Below are positions 7,944 through 13,454 of a stretch of DNA of 13,454 nt, in pieces. This DNA is from CAYVQU01 sp964453155 (lineage in GTDB: Bacteria; Chloroflexota; Anaerolineae; Anaerolineales; UBA11858): contig CAYVQU010000149.1 in the NCBI GenBank assembly GCA_964453155.1, positions 1 through 13,454 of the forward strand. Direction: 5' to 3'. Under the pieces are notes generated by a model. That model saw nothing but the letters and a program-made list of their open reading frames with translations, made no database searches and was not told the DNA's origin. Numbering within the stretch: position 1 is the stretch's first letter; each line of letters opens with the position of its first letter. The position numbers and the translations under genes are program-made.

Positions 7944-7949
7944 TATAAT
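7944..7949 (+). promoter_or_regulatory. Possible -10 box (TATAAT) for the Trm112-like gene
   Basis: A perfect TATAAT lies 28 nt before the ATG at 7978. The best -35 candidate, TTGCGT at 7924-7929, overlaps the right arm of the palindrome and has a short 14-nt spacer, so the assignment is tentative. A good Shine-Dalgarno (AGGAG, 7967-7971) follows. Confidence 0.4.
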
Positions 7950-7977
7950 CAAATCTGAATTAAACTAGGAGAAGTAC

Positions 7978-8196
7978 ATGGTTAGTCAAGAATTAATTGA
8001 AATTTTGCGCTGCCCAGCCTGTGTCCGTGAAACCGGTGGAGAATTGGAATTCTATCAAGAAGCCTGGTTCGTCTGCCAGGATTGCGACCGCAAATACCCG
8101 GTTCGTCAGGACATTCCCGTCATGCTGATCGACGAAGGGGACAAGTGGACCAATACGGCCAAAGAAGATTTACCGATCCCACCGCCTGAAAAGTAA
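7978..8196 (+). CDS. Trm112-family (UPF0434/YcaR-like) small zinc-ribbon protein
   Basis: This 72-residue protein begins with ELIEILRCPAC, the hallmark of the Trm112/UPF0434 family. Four cysteines in two CxxC pairs (C12/C15 and C33/C36) would bind one zinc, and KYPVRQDIPVMLID (39-52) matches the family's conserved end of the fold. Trm112 proteins in eukaryotes and archaea activate methyltransferases; bacterial homologues are small proteins of uncertain role. Length is normal, with a short charged and Pro-rich tail. The ATG has an AGGAG Shine-Dalgarno at good spacing, the clearest start in this part of the window. No methyltransferase gene is adjacent. Confidence 0.88.
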   Translation: MVSQELIEILRCPACVRETGGELEFYQEAWFVCQDCDRKYPVRQDIPVMLIDEGDKWTNTAKEDLPIPPPEK

Positions 8197-8211
8197 AGAT
8201 ATGAGATTATG

Positions 8212-8266
8212 AACCACGAAGGGCACAAAGTGACACCAAGTTAGAAACTTTGTGTCCTTTGTGGTT
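8212..8266. repeat. Inverted repeat (dispersed palindrome, relative of copies 1 and 2)
   Basis: Arms 8212-8230 and 8248-8266 are 19 nt and pair at 17 of 19 positions, both exceptions being G:U in RNA, around a 17-nt loop. Words such as ACCACGAAGGGCACAAAG are typical of short intergenic repeats seen in many bacterial genomes. It ends 16 nt before the HEAT-protein ATG, so it lies in that gene's leader. Confidence 0.75.
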
Positions 8267-8282
8267 GAGAATTCGAAAGAAT

Positions 8283-8864
8283 ATGACCCCGACAGACCTC
8301 CAAGCCTTACTTACCCAACTCACCGGTGACGATGAGGAACTCGCCGTCGCGGCCGCGGACAAAATCACGGCGATGGGCACCCAAGCTTTCCCGGATTTGT
8401 TCATATTGCTCGAATCATCCGATCCCAATCGACGTTGGTGGGCTTTGCGAGTTCTGTCGGCGGTCCCTAACCCTGAGGTCCCCGCGCGCTTGCGAGATGC
8501 CCTCAAAGATCCCGATTACACTGTTCGGCAGTGTGCGGCTTTGGGGTTAAGCCAGCAACCCACGGTTGACTCCATTCCGGCCCTGATCGAAACCCTATCT
8601 GATGATGATCGCCTCGTCGCTCGCCTCGCCGCGGACGCTCTGATTGCCATTGGCGGCCCCGCGGTTCAGGATTTGATTGGCGCCCTTGAGAGCGGTCCGC
8701 AATCGGCCCAAATCGAAGCCGCCCGCGCCCTGGCCGTCATTGGTGATACCCGCGCCATCCCCGCCATGTTCACGGCCTGGGAAACCGGCTCCGCCCTCGT
8801 CCGCCACTGGGTTGAAGAAGGCTTCGACCGCATGGGCGTCGGCATGCAGTTCTTTGGACCCTGA
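8283..8864 (+). CDS. HEAT-repeat protein
   Basis: This 193-residue protein is made almost wholly of paired amphipathic helices. Repeats can be read near residues 22-50, 50-80, 85-110, 115-145 and 148-178, with typical elements such as RRWWALRVLSAV, TVRQCAALGLSQ, LVARLAADALIAIG and QIEAARALAVIGD. Such HEAT or PBS-lyase-like repeats form a curved protein-binding scaffold; no catalytic domain is seen. The partner is unknown. The frame is open to a TTG at 8250 inside the inverted repeat, but the ATG at 8283 starts a helical sequence without the odd MCPLWLR extension and is chosen. No clear Shine-Dalgarno precedes it. It is 183 nt upstream of the sigma factor gene on the same strand, so a role in controlling that sigma factor is conceivable but unsupported. 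Confidence 0.85.
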   Translation: MTPTDLQALLTQLTGDDEELAVAAADKITAMGTQAFPDLFILLESSDPNRRWWALRVLSAVPNPEVPARLRDALKDPDYTVRQCAALGLSQQPTVDSIPALIETLSDDDRLVARLAADALIAIGGPAVQDLIGALESGPQSAQIEAARALAVIGDTRAIPAMFTAWETGSALVRHWVEEGFDRMGVGMQFFGP

Positions 8865-9047
8865 GCGAATGGGGAATGATGATTGGTGATTGCGGCTGAA
8901 CGCAGTTCCAAAAACGCAAAATGATCCAATTATCTCTCTCAACCCATCATTATTAAACCCTAATCTCACCTCCCCATTCCCGAATCCGCACTCTGCACTC
9001 AAAATTCAATTGAACCTCCTCAGCTCCTCCGGTGTCTTATAGGGTAG
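8865..9047. other. Intergenic region with a short long-range inverted repeat
   Basis: No gene is seen. A 9-bp perfect inverted pair, GAATGGGGA (8867-8875) and TCCCCATTC (8971-8979), brackets an AT-rich middle. It may hold the promoter for the sigma factor gene, but no convincing -35/-10 pair was found. Confidence 0.4.
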
Positions 9048-9641
9048 ATGGCACCCATGTCCCCAACTGACCCCCAACTGATGCGGCGCATTCAGAATCG
9101 TGAGGCTGCTGATTTTGAGCAGCTTTTCGACCGGTATCGCACCCCCATCATCATCCATTTGGCCCGGATTGTCCGGGATGACGCGGTCGCGCCAGACCTG
9201 GTCCAGGAGGTCTTCTTGCGCGTCTGGACCCGCGCCGACCAGTGGGATGGCCGCGGGACGGTCAAGGGCTGGGTCTATCGGATCGCGACCAATCTGGCCC
9301 TCAATCATTTGCGCGCGGCCAAACGGCGGCCCCAACAGCCCCTCGAAATCCCCACCGATGACGGCAATGACGACAATCCCGTCCCCGGCTGGTTAGTGGA
9401 TGTCTCCGCCCTGACGCCTGAGGCCCAACTCGAACACGTCGAACAGCAGGAACGCCTGAACCAACTGGTGGAGGAACTGCCTCCCGATAAGCAGGACGTC
9501 TTCCGCATGGTCTACGCCGACGAGATGGACCTCCACAGCGTCGCCGCCGCCCTTGATATCCCCGAGGGCACAGTCAAGTCGCGGTTGTATCATAGTCGCA
9601 AGGCGATTGCGGCGCAATTGAAAGCCGAAAGTGGTCAGTAA
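9048..9641 (+). CDS. ECF-type RNA polymerase sigma factor
   Basis: At 197 residues this has the size and two-domain plan of an ECF sigma factor. Sigma region 2 spans about 20-95, with DLVQEVFLRVW (50-60) as region 2.2, which binds the beta-prime clamp coiled coil, and GWVYRIATNLALNHLR (74-89) as the promoter-melting and -10-reading part. Region 4 spans about 137-192, with LPPDKQDVF and the helix-turn-helix IPEGTVKSRLYHSRK that reads the -35 element. Region 3 is absent, as usual. No anti-sigma gene is adjacent, so control is unknown. A second in-frame ATG at 9057 is an equally good start; AGGG at 9041-9044 is too close to the first and rather far from the second. The next gene, 111 nt downstream, encodes a fused RNA polymerase-like protein, which suggests a dedicated pair. 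Confidence 0.93.
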   Translation: MAPMSPTDPQLMRRIQNREAADFEQLFDRYRTPIIIHLARIVRDDAVAPDLVQEVFLRVWTRADQWDGRGTVKGWVYRIATNLALNHLRAAKRRPQQPLEIPTDDGNDDNPVPGWLVDVSALTPEAQLEHVEQQERLNQLVEELPPDKQDVFRMVYADEMDLHSVAAALDIPEGTVKSRLYHSRKAIAAQLKAESGQ

Positions 9642-9722
9642 GCAGTGATCAGTAAACAGTGAGCAGTAGATAGCGAACCGGTGACTACGCACTGATGACT
9701 GTCCACAGATTACTGACACTGA
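9636..9722. repeat. Heptamer-period repeat (CAGTNNN x5) with opposing ACTG units
   Basis: CAGT begins at 9636, 9643, 9650, 9657 and 9664, a strict 7-nt period. The first unit contains the sigma factor stop codon. The complementary word ACTG then occurs at 9691, 9698, 9712 and 9718, so the two halves could pair imperfectly. Similar short tandem heptamers occur in other large bacterial genomes, notably cyanobacteria. It fills the gap between the sigma factor and the polymerase-like gene. Confidence 0.75.
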
Positions 9723-9752
9723 CAACCGTTCACTACCTCCCCCGGAGAATCC

Positions 9753-12700
9753 ATGTCCCCTCAACCCTCAACCCTCAACCCTCAACCCCTTACCCCCACC
9801 TCCCCCTGGCATCGGGAGTCTTACGACGCCTTCCTCAACGACAGCCTGCCCCAACTGCTGGCCGAACGCCTACCTTTAGCCGGGTATCGTGTTGAAACCA
9901 GCAACCAAACTTGCGCTGTAACGGTCACCATCCGCAACGGCAATGGAGAAATTAGCGTTGAATTTGCAGATTTACCCTACCCTGCTGAAAAAGGAACCTT
10001 CCAAATCAACGGTCAAGAAATCATCGTCGTCCCCCTGGCCCTACACGATCAGCTCGCCACAGCCGAAATCCACTGTGTCGGAGAACAAATCCACGCCGAA
10101 ATCGCCGCCCAACTCGGAGCCGCCCCCGACCACCTCCCCTGGGACGCCGCCCTCCTGACAGCCTGGCTACCTCTCACCACCTGGGTTCAAGATTACCTTT
10201 CCGAACGCGGTCAGGTCCTCGACACGCTGAACTGGCTGTCCGAACAGCGTCACCTCCGGGCAATCATTATCCCCGACGCGCAAAACTTGATCACCCCTGG
10301 CCATTTTGGGCGCGTTTGTCCCTTTGAGACCCCCGAAGGCCCTAATATCGGCAAAGTCCTGCGGATTTCGGTCGGCGCCGAAATCCGGGATCGGCGGATC
10401 ATTATCACTGACGATTCTCCCGCCGCCGGTTTGGGCGTGAATGCCAGCATGATCCCCCTCCTGGAGCACGACGACCCCAATCGCTTGCTGATGGGCGCCA
10501 ATATGATGGGCCAATGGCTGGTGCCCCCCGATCCCGAACCCGCCCTGATCCAGACCGGCCGCGAACCCAATGCACCCAATTTCTGTTGCGGCCGCAACCT
10601 GTTAACGGCCTTCATCTCCTGGGGATCCGATACTTACGCTGATGGCCTGGTTTTGAGCGCATCGGCGGCCCAGCGGCTGGCTTATCCCCATGAACTCGAA
10701 GTCGGCGACAAACTTAGCAATCGCCATGGCGCTAAAGGCTGCGTCACTCGCATTTTGCCCGACGCCAAGATGCCCCATTTGTCTGACGGTACTCCGGTTG
10801 ACCTGCTCTACAGCTTTTCTGGAGTCCCCTTGCGGATGAATTTTGGCCAGATTCGGGAAGCCATCTTGGGCCGGATCGCGCAACGGGCCGGGGAACCGGC
10901 CCTCTGTCCCCCTTATGATGGTCCGGCGGTTAAGGATATTAAGACCCAACTCGCAGCGGTCGGCCTCCCCGCCGATGGAATGGAAGCCCTTACCATTGGG
11001 GCAGATGGCCCCGCGCTAGAACGAACCGCCACCGTCGGTTACGTCTATTGGGGCAAAACGGCTCATCTCTCCCGCTTCAAACTGATGGCTGACCAGGATG
11101 TGGCTGTGCCGAACGGCCGCGGCGAAGGCTTGCAGCGCCAGGCTGAATTAGAATTTCAAGCCCTACGTGGTGCCGGCGCGTTCAAAGTAGCCGCCACTGT
11201 CTTCAATCAGCAGACGTCCGGAAAACCCTCAGAATTACCGACGACCTTACGCTTTGCGACCCTGCAAGATCGCCTCGCCGCCGGGGGCATCCGCGCCGAC
11301 ATTGAAAACGATGCCCTCCATTTTCAATTCGCTACCCCAGAAGGTGAAACTCTGACCCTGGCCCAACCCATCTCGCATCCCTGGTTGGCGGACCACGAAC
11401 TCAGCGCACTGGGCGTGCGGCCTGAAATGTCTGAATATGGTCCATTGGTTGAGGCAAATGCCCGACTGGAACGCCTTATGGAAAGTCAGGCCCCCGAAAG
11501 CCTGACCGCCAACGCGGTCGATCAACTCGAAACCGCCGTACACGCCTATGTTTCTGCCCTGGTAACTCCTGCCGATCTGCGCTTTGACAGTCGCGTGGCC
11601 TACAGTGGCCGGGCCGTGATTGTTCCCGGCGGTGAGCTACAGCTTGATCAAGTGGGTCTTCCTGCTGAGATGGCCTGGACGTTCTTTGGCCCTCAGGTTG
11701 CTGAGAAGTTGGGCGATTCCGCCGCGGTTGAAGCCCGAACCCCTGCGGCCACTGCCGCCCTCGACGAAATCATGGCCGCAGCCTGGGTCGTGATCAACCG
11801 GGCGCCCTCAACTTCCCCGACCGCGATTCTGGCCTTTCACCCGGTCCGCTACGAAGAACCGACCATCCGAATCCATCCGCTCATCACCCGCTGGCTCGAA
11901 GCCGATTTCGATGGCGATCAGGTCGCGGTTTATCTGCCGCTGGGGGTTGAGGCCCAGGAAGAAGCAGCTGAAAAACTCTCGGTCGTTGGTCATTTGCAGC
12001 GCGATCTGGCTTTGATTGAATCCCTCTCGTTGGAGAAAGATTTTATTTGGGGTTTGGGCGCGCTGGCGCTGACGGCCGCGGGGCGAGCCCAAATTCAGGC
12101 TGAAACTGGCATCGATTTGCCATCCCCAGCTGAAGCCAACACTCAAATCGCATTGACGGCTCTCAAGGTCGAGTTATTGGCTGCGAAAGGGATCGAAATC
12201 GCGCTGGAAACCCTCGAAAAGCTGCGCCTTATGGGTGAAGAAACTGTAAAAATGTCGGGTGCTTCGGTCAGCCCCTTCTTGGGCAGCAGCCTGGAACGCT
12301 TGCCCGAACCTGAGCGCGATGACCCCGAGCGCTGGCGAGCCTATGTGGCGCAGTGTCTGGAGCAAATCTTCAGCCGCACAGATTACGCCGACAACGACCT
12401 GGGCGTTCACCTGCTCTCCAACCGGACTCGCATCCGCCCGCCCCAAATTCGAGGTTTGACCTGGCTGATCGCTAACCGCGACCCGGTCATCGCTGTGGAT
12501 GGCAAACCCTTCATCATCCGCAATAGCCATGTCTCTGGCCTGACGCCAGACGAACTGAACGCCTGTGTGGTTGGCTCCCGCGCCGGGCTGGCCCGCGTCG
12601 TCCAGCAGTGGGATCAACTCATGCAAGGCGCAGTGGGGCGGCTGGGTTCTCCTGAAATCCATGTTTTGGCCCGCGCCCGGCGAGCTGAATTCCCCGGCGT

Positions 12701-12791
12701 GGTATTTGCCCGGGCCGCAGCCATTGGCGAACGCGATCCCTTGACGGATATCGATAGTCAAATTTTTGTGGGGGTGCAATCAGACCGATGA
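9753..12791 (+). CDS. Miniature single-chain RNA polymerase (fused beta and beta-prime)
   Basis: This 1012-residue protein joins shortened RpoB and RpoC in one chain. The beta half shows GTFQINGQEIIVV (81-93), FGRVCPFETPEGPNIG (185-200), IPLLEHDDPNRLLMGAN (234-250), GDKLSNRHGAKG (318-329; K320 and K328 match E. coli beta K1065 and K1073) and GVPLRMNFGQ (357-366). It ends near 515. The beta-prime half keeps the clamp coiled coil (565-603), SRVAYSGRAVIVPG (613-626), NRAP (682-685), the metal-binding ADFDGD (717-722), PPQIRGLTW (896-904), a bridge-helix-like stretch (934-963) and the start of a trigger loop (AAAIGERDPLT, 988-998). Missing: fork loop 2, flap, most of lobe and protrusion, zinc domain, jaw and the rest of the trigger loop. 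It is about a third of the normal beta plus beta-prime length. GGAG at 9744-9747 supports the ATG. The three catalytic Asp are intact, so activity is plausible, not shown. Confidence 0.93.
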   Translation: MSPQPSTLNPQPLTPTSPWHRESYDAFLNDSLPQLLAERLPLAGYRVETSNQTCAVTVTIRNGNGEISVEFADLPYPAEKGTFQINGQEIIVVPLALHDQLATAEIHCVGEQIHAEIAAQLGAAPDHLPWDAALLTAWLPLTTWVQDYLSERGQVLDTLNWLSEQRHLRAIIIPDAQNLITPGHFGRVCPFETPEGPNIGKVLRISVGAEIRDRRIIITDDSPAAGLGVNASMIPLLEHDDPNRLLMGANMMGQWLVPPDPEPALIQTGREPNAPNFCCGRNLLTAFISWGSDTYADGLVLSASAAQRLAYPHELEVGDKLSNRHGAKGCVTRILPDAKMPHLSDGTPVDLLYSFSGVPLRMNFGQIREAILGRIAQRAGEPALCPPYDGPAVKDIKTQLAAVGLPADGMEALTIGADGPALERTATVGYVYWGKTAHLSRFKLMADQDVAVPNGRGEGLQRQAELEFQALRGAGAFKVAATVFNQQTSGKPSELPTTLRFATLQDRLAAGGIRADIENDALHFQFATPEGETLTLAQPISHPWLADHELSALGVRPEMSEYGPLVEANARLERLMESQAPESLTANAVDQLETAVHAYVSALVTPADLRFDSRVAYSGRAVIVPGGELQLDQVGLPAEMAWTFFGPQVAEKLGDSAAVEARTPAATAALDEIMAAAWVVINRAPSTSPTAILAFHPVRYEEPTIRIHPLITRWLEADFDGDQVAVYLPLGVEAQEEAAEKLSVVGHLQRDLALIESLSLEKDFIWGLGALALTAAGRAQIQAETGIDLPSPAEANTQIALTALKVELLAAKGIEIALETLEKLRLMGEETVKMSGASVSPFLGSSLERLPEPERDDPERWRAYVAQCLEQIFSRTDYADNDLGVHLLSNRTRIRPPQIRGLTWLIANRDPVIAVDGKPFIIRNSHVSGLTPDELNACVVGSRAGLARVVQQWDQLMQGAVGRLGSPEIHVLARARRAEFPGVVFARAAAIGERDPLTDIDSQIFVGVQSDR
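9761..9788 (+). repeat. TCAACCC tandem heptamer, 4 perfect copies
   Basis: Four perfect copies of TCAACCC lie inside the first codons of the polymerase-like gene and encode the low-complexity N-terminus PQPSTLNPQPLTP. This segment has no counterpart in RpoB, so the tail was probably added by repeat expansion or the true start is further downstream; the Shine-Dalgarno supports the present start. Copy number could vary between strains. Confidence 0.85.
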
Positions 12792-12828
12792 CCGGGGACG
12801 GGAGACCGATTACTGTCCCCGGTCATCG
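12786..12828. terminator. 14-bp perfect inverted repeat at the polymerase-gene stop
   Basis: Arms 12786-12799 and 12815-12828 (CGATGACCGGGGAC and its complement) pair perfectly around a 15-nt loop. The loop and right flank hold a second, overlapping repeat (12799-12810 with 12825-12836, one mismatch), allowing two alternative folds. The TGA stop of the polymerase-like gene lies within the left arm. There is no T-run, so it may be a repeat element acting as transcript end rather than a classical intrinsic terminator. Confidence 0.6.
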
Positions 12829-12882
12829 ATCTCCCGTCTGCCAATCGCCCAAATTTCCTATTTCCCGCGCTAAAATCTGTGC

Positions 12883-12888
12883 TATAAA
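12883..12888 (+). promoter_or_regulatory. Possible -10 box (TATAAA) for the HTH gene
   Basis: TATAAA lies in an AT-rich stretch about 75 nt before the ATG at 12964. No good -35 element is seen at the expected distance, so the call rests on the -10 match and position only. Confidence 0.3.
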
Positions 12889-12920
12889 TTAATAGAACTA
12901 AAATTCTAATTAATCTTTGG

Positions 12921-12950
12921 GGAAACTTGTTGCGTTTAAACAAGTTTTCC
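12921..12950 (+). promoter_or_regulatory. Leader hairpin followed by T4, possible attenuator or terminator
   Basis: A 9-bp perfect stem (12923-12931 with 12939-12947) extends by two G:C pairs past a single-base bulge and is followed by CCTTTT. It lies between the possible promoter and the HTH gene start at 12964. It may be a weak intrinsic terminator for the upstream transcript or a leader hairpin that limits readthrough into the HTH gene. Confidence 0.45.
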
Positions 12951-12963
12951 TTTTGTCGTATCT

Positions 12964-13335
12964 ATGCCCTACTTACCTGACGCACTGCGGCGATTATTTC
13001 AACGAAAACGGGATTCTGAATCTCCTGTGGAGGAGAAAGTTTACGAAATCGCGGCCGAACATGGGCTTTCAACCGATGCTGTGCTTACCATGGCTTCCCT
13101 GGCGGCAGGTGAATATAACGAAAAGATCAAGAAGTGGCGGCTGCTAACCCCGCGCGAGCGAGAAATAGCGGCGCTGATTTGCACCAGCCATACCAATGGG
13201 GAAATTGCTCGCAGGCTGAACATCTCAATTGCGACCGTCAAAACCCATATCCGTAATATCTTGCGAAAATTTAATCTGAACGGTAAAGAACAACTCCGTC
13301 AGTATTTCGAAGGGTGGGAGTTTGGGAAAAAATAG
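12964..13335 (+). CDS. Small LuxR-type (GerE family) helix-turn-helix protein
   Basis: This 123-residue protein ends in a full LuxR/GerE DNA-binding domain (about 60-112): LTPREREIAALI, then NGEIARRLNISIATVKTHIRN with the recognition helix, then LRKFNLNGKEQL. The preceding 58 residues are charged and helical, with no receiver, PAS or autoinducer-binding domain, so this is a solo HTH protein. It probably regulates transcription as a dimer; its targets are unknown. No Shine-Dalgarno is visible before the ATG, so translation may be leaderless or weak. It follows the polymerase-like gene by 172 nt, with an inverted repeat and a leader hairpin between, so it is probably transcribed separately. It could still be a regulator of, or a partner for, the sigma factor and polymerase-like pair, on proximity alone. 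Confidence 0.88.
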   Translation: MPYLPDALRRLFQRKRDSESPVEEKVYEIAAEHGLSTDAVLTMASLAAGEYNEKIKKWRLLTPREREIAALICTSHTNGEIARRLNISIATVKTHIRNILRKFNLNGKEQLRQYFEGWEFGKK

Positions 13336-13405
13336 TTCTGGGGTGACAGATATTTGAAGGGTAACAGTTATCAATACCTAATTACCGAATAGTTTAATCA
13401 ACTCA

Positions 13406-13420
13406 CGTTACGCAGTAACG
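13406..13420. repeat. Short palindrome CGTTAC-gca-GTAACG
   Basis: Perfect 6-bp arms with a 3-nt centre lie 70 nt after the HTH gene stop, in an otherwise featureless 119-nt tail (13336-13454). It might be an operator or part of a repeat continuing outside the window. Confidence 0.4.
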
Positions 13421-13454
13421 GGCAGATGAGAGAGTTCTGATTTCAAGTTTTGCA

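Noticed and set aside
8595..9002. Antisense open frame across the end of the HEAT gene
   Set aside because: Gly/Ala-rich shadow of the HEAT repeats with no Shine-Dalgarno or motif.
9636..9788. CRISPR array
   Set aside because: The repeat units are 7 nt with no spacers of uniform length and no cas genes; these are simple tandem repeats.
12174..12779. 201-residue antisense open frame under the polymerase gene
   Set aside because: It is the complement of a well-conserved coding region and has no domain; long antisense frames are expected in GC-rich genes.
9753..12791. Assembly artefact joining normal rpoB and rpoC
   Set aside because: Both halves lack internal domains precisely while keeping the core motifs and an uninterrupted frame, and the beta-prime zinc domain and beta flap are absent; a simple joining error would keep full-length segments.

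Overview
The window looks like a chromosomal segment from Chloroflexota, probably an Anaerolineae-like member. This is inferred from family composition: a PASTA-less Ser/Thr kinase with a Thr/Pro-rich external linker, a VanW-type surface protein, a GH114-like secreted protein, a solo LuxR-type HTH protein and many short palindromic intergenic repeats. No rRNA, tRNA, CRISPR array or transposase gene was seen.

Layout. Positions 1-377 are non-coding and repeat-bearing. Next come an HXXEE-family membrane protein (378-980) and a GalU-like nucleotidyltransferase (1004-1891). These converge with a PLP-dependent Cys/Met-metabolism enzyme on the minus strand (1893-3131); the two stop codons are one base apart. 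All later genes are on the plus strand: a VanW-domain membrane-anchored protein (3320-5191), a strongly structured intergenic region (5236-5357), a secreted GH114-like protein (5449-6273), a transmembrane Ser/Thr kinase (6366-7850), a Trm112-like zinc protein (7978-8196), a HEAT-repeat protein (8283-8864), an ECF sigma factor (9048-9641), a 1012-residue RNA polymerase-like protein (9753-12791) and a small LuxR-type HTH protein (12964-13335).

The centre of interest is 9048-12791. The 1012-residue protein is a single-chain fusion of miniaturised bacterial RNA polymerase beta and beta-prime subunits. It carries the conserved beta motifs through the second barrel (GDK and AKG lysines), runs directly into beta-prime, and keeps the ADFDGD metal-binding motif, a bridge-helix-like segment and the start of a trigger loop. 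It lacks the beta flap, fork loop 2, most of the lobe and protrusion, the beta-prime zinc domain, the jaw and the C-terminal half of the trigger loop. It does keep a recognisable version of the beta-prime clamp coiled coil that binds sigma region 2, and the gene directly upstream is an ECF sigma factor. The simplest reading is a compact alternative transcription enzyme with its own sigma factor. The HEAT protein upstream and the HTH protein downstream are possible accessories, but only proximity supports that.

The rest of the window holds ordinary envelope, metabolic and signalling genes. Between genes lie several large inverted repeats of a dispersed type, and heptamer-period repeats flank the start of the polymerase-like gene.
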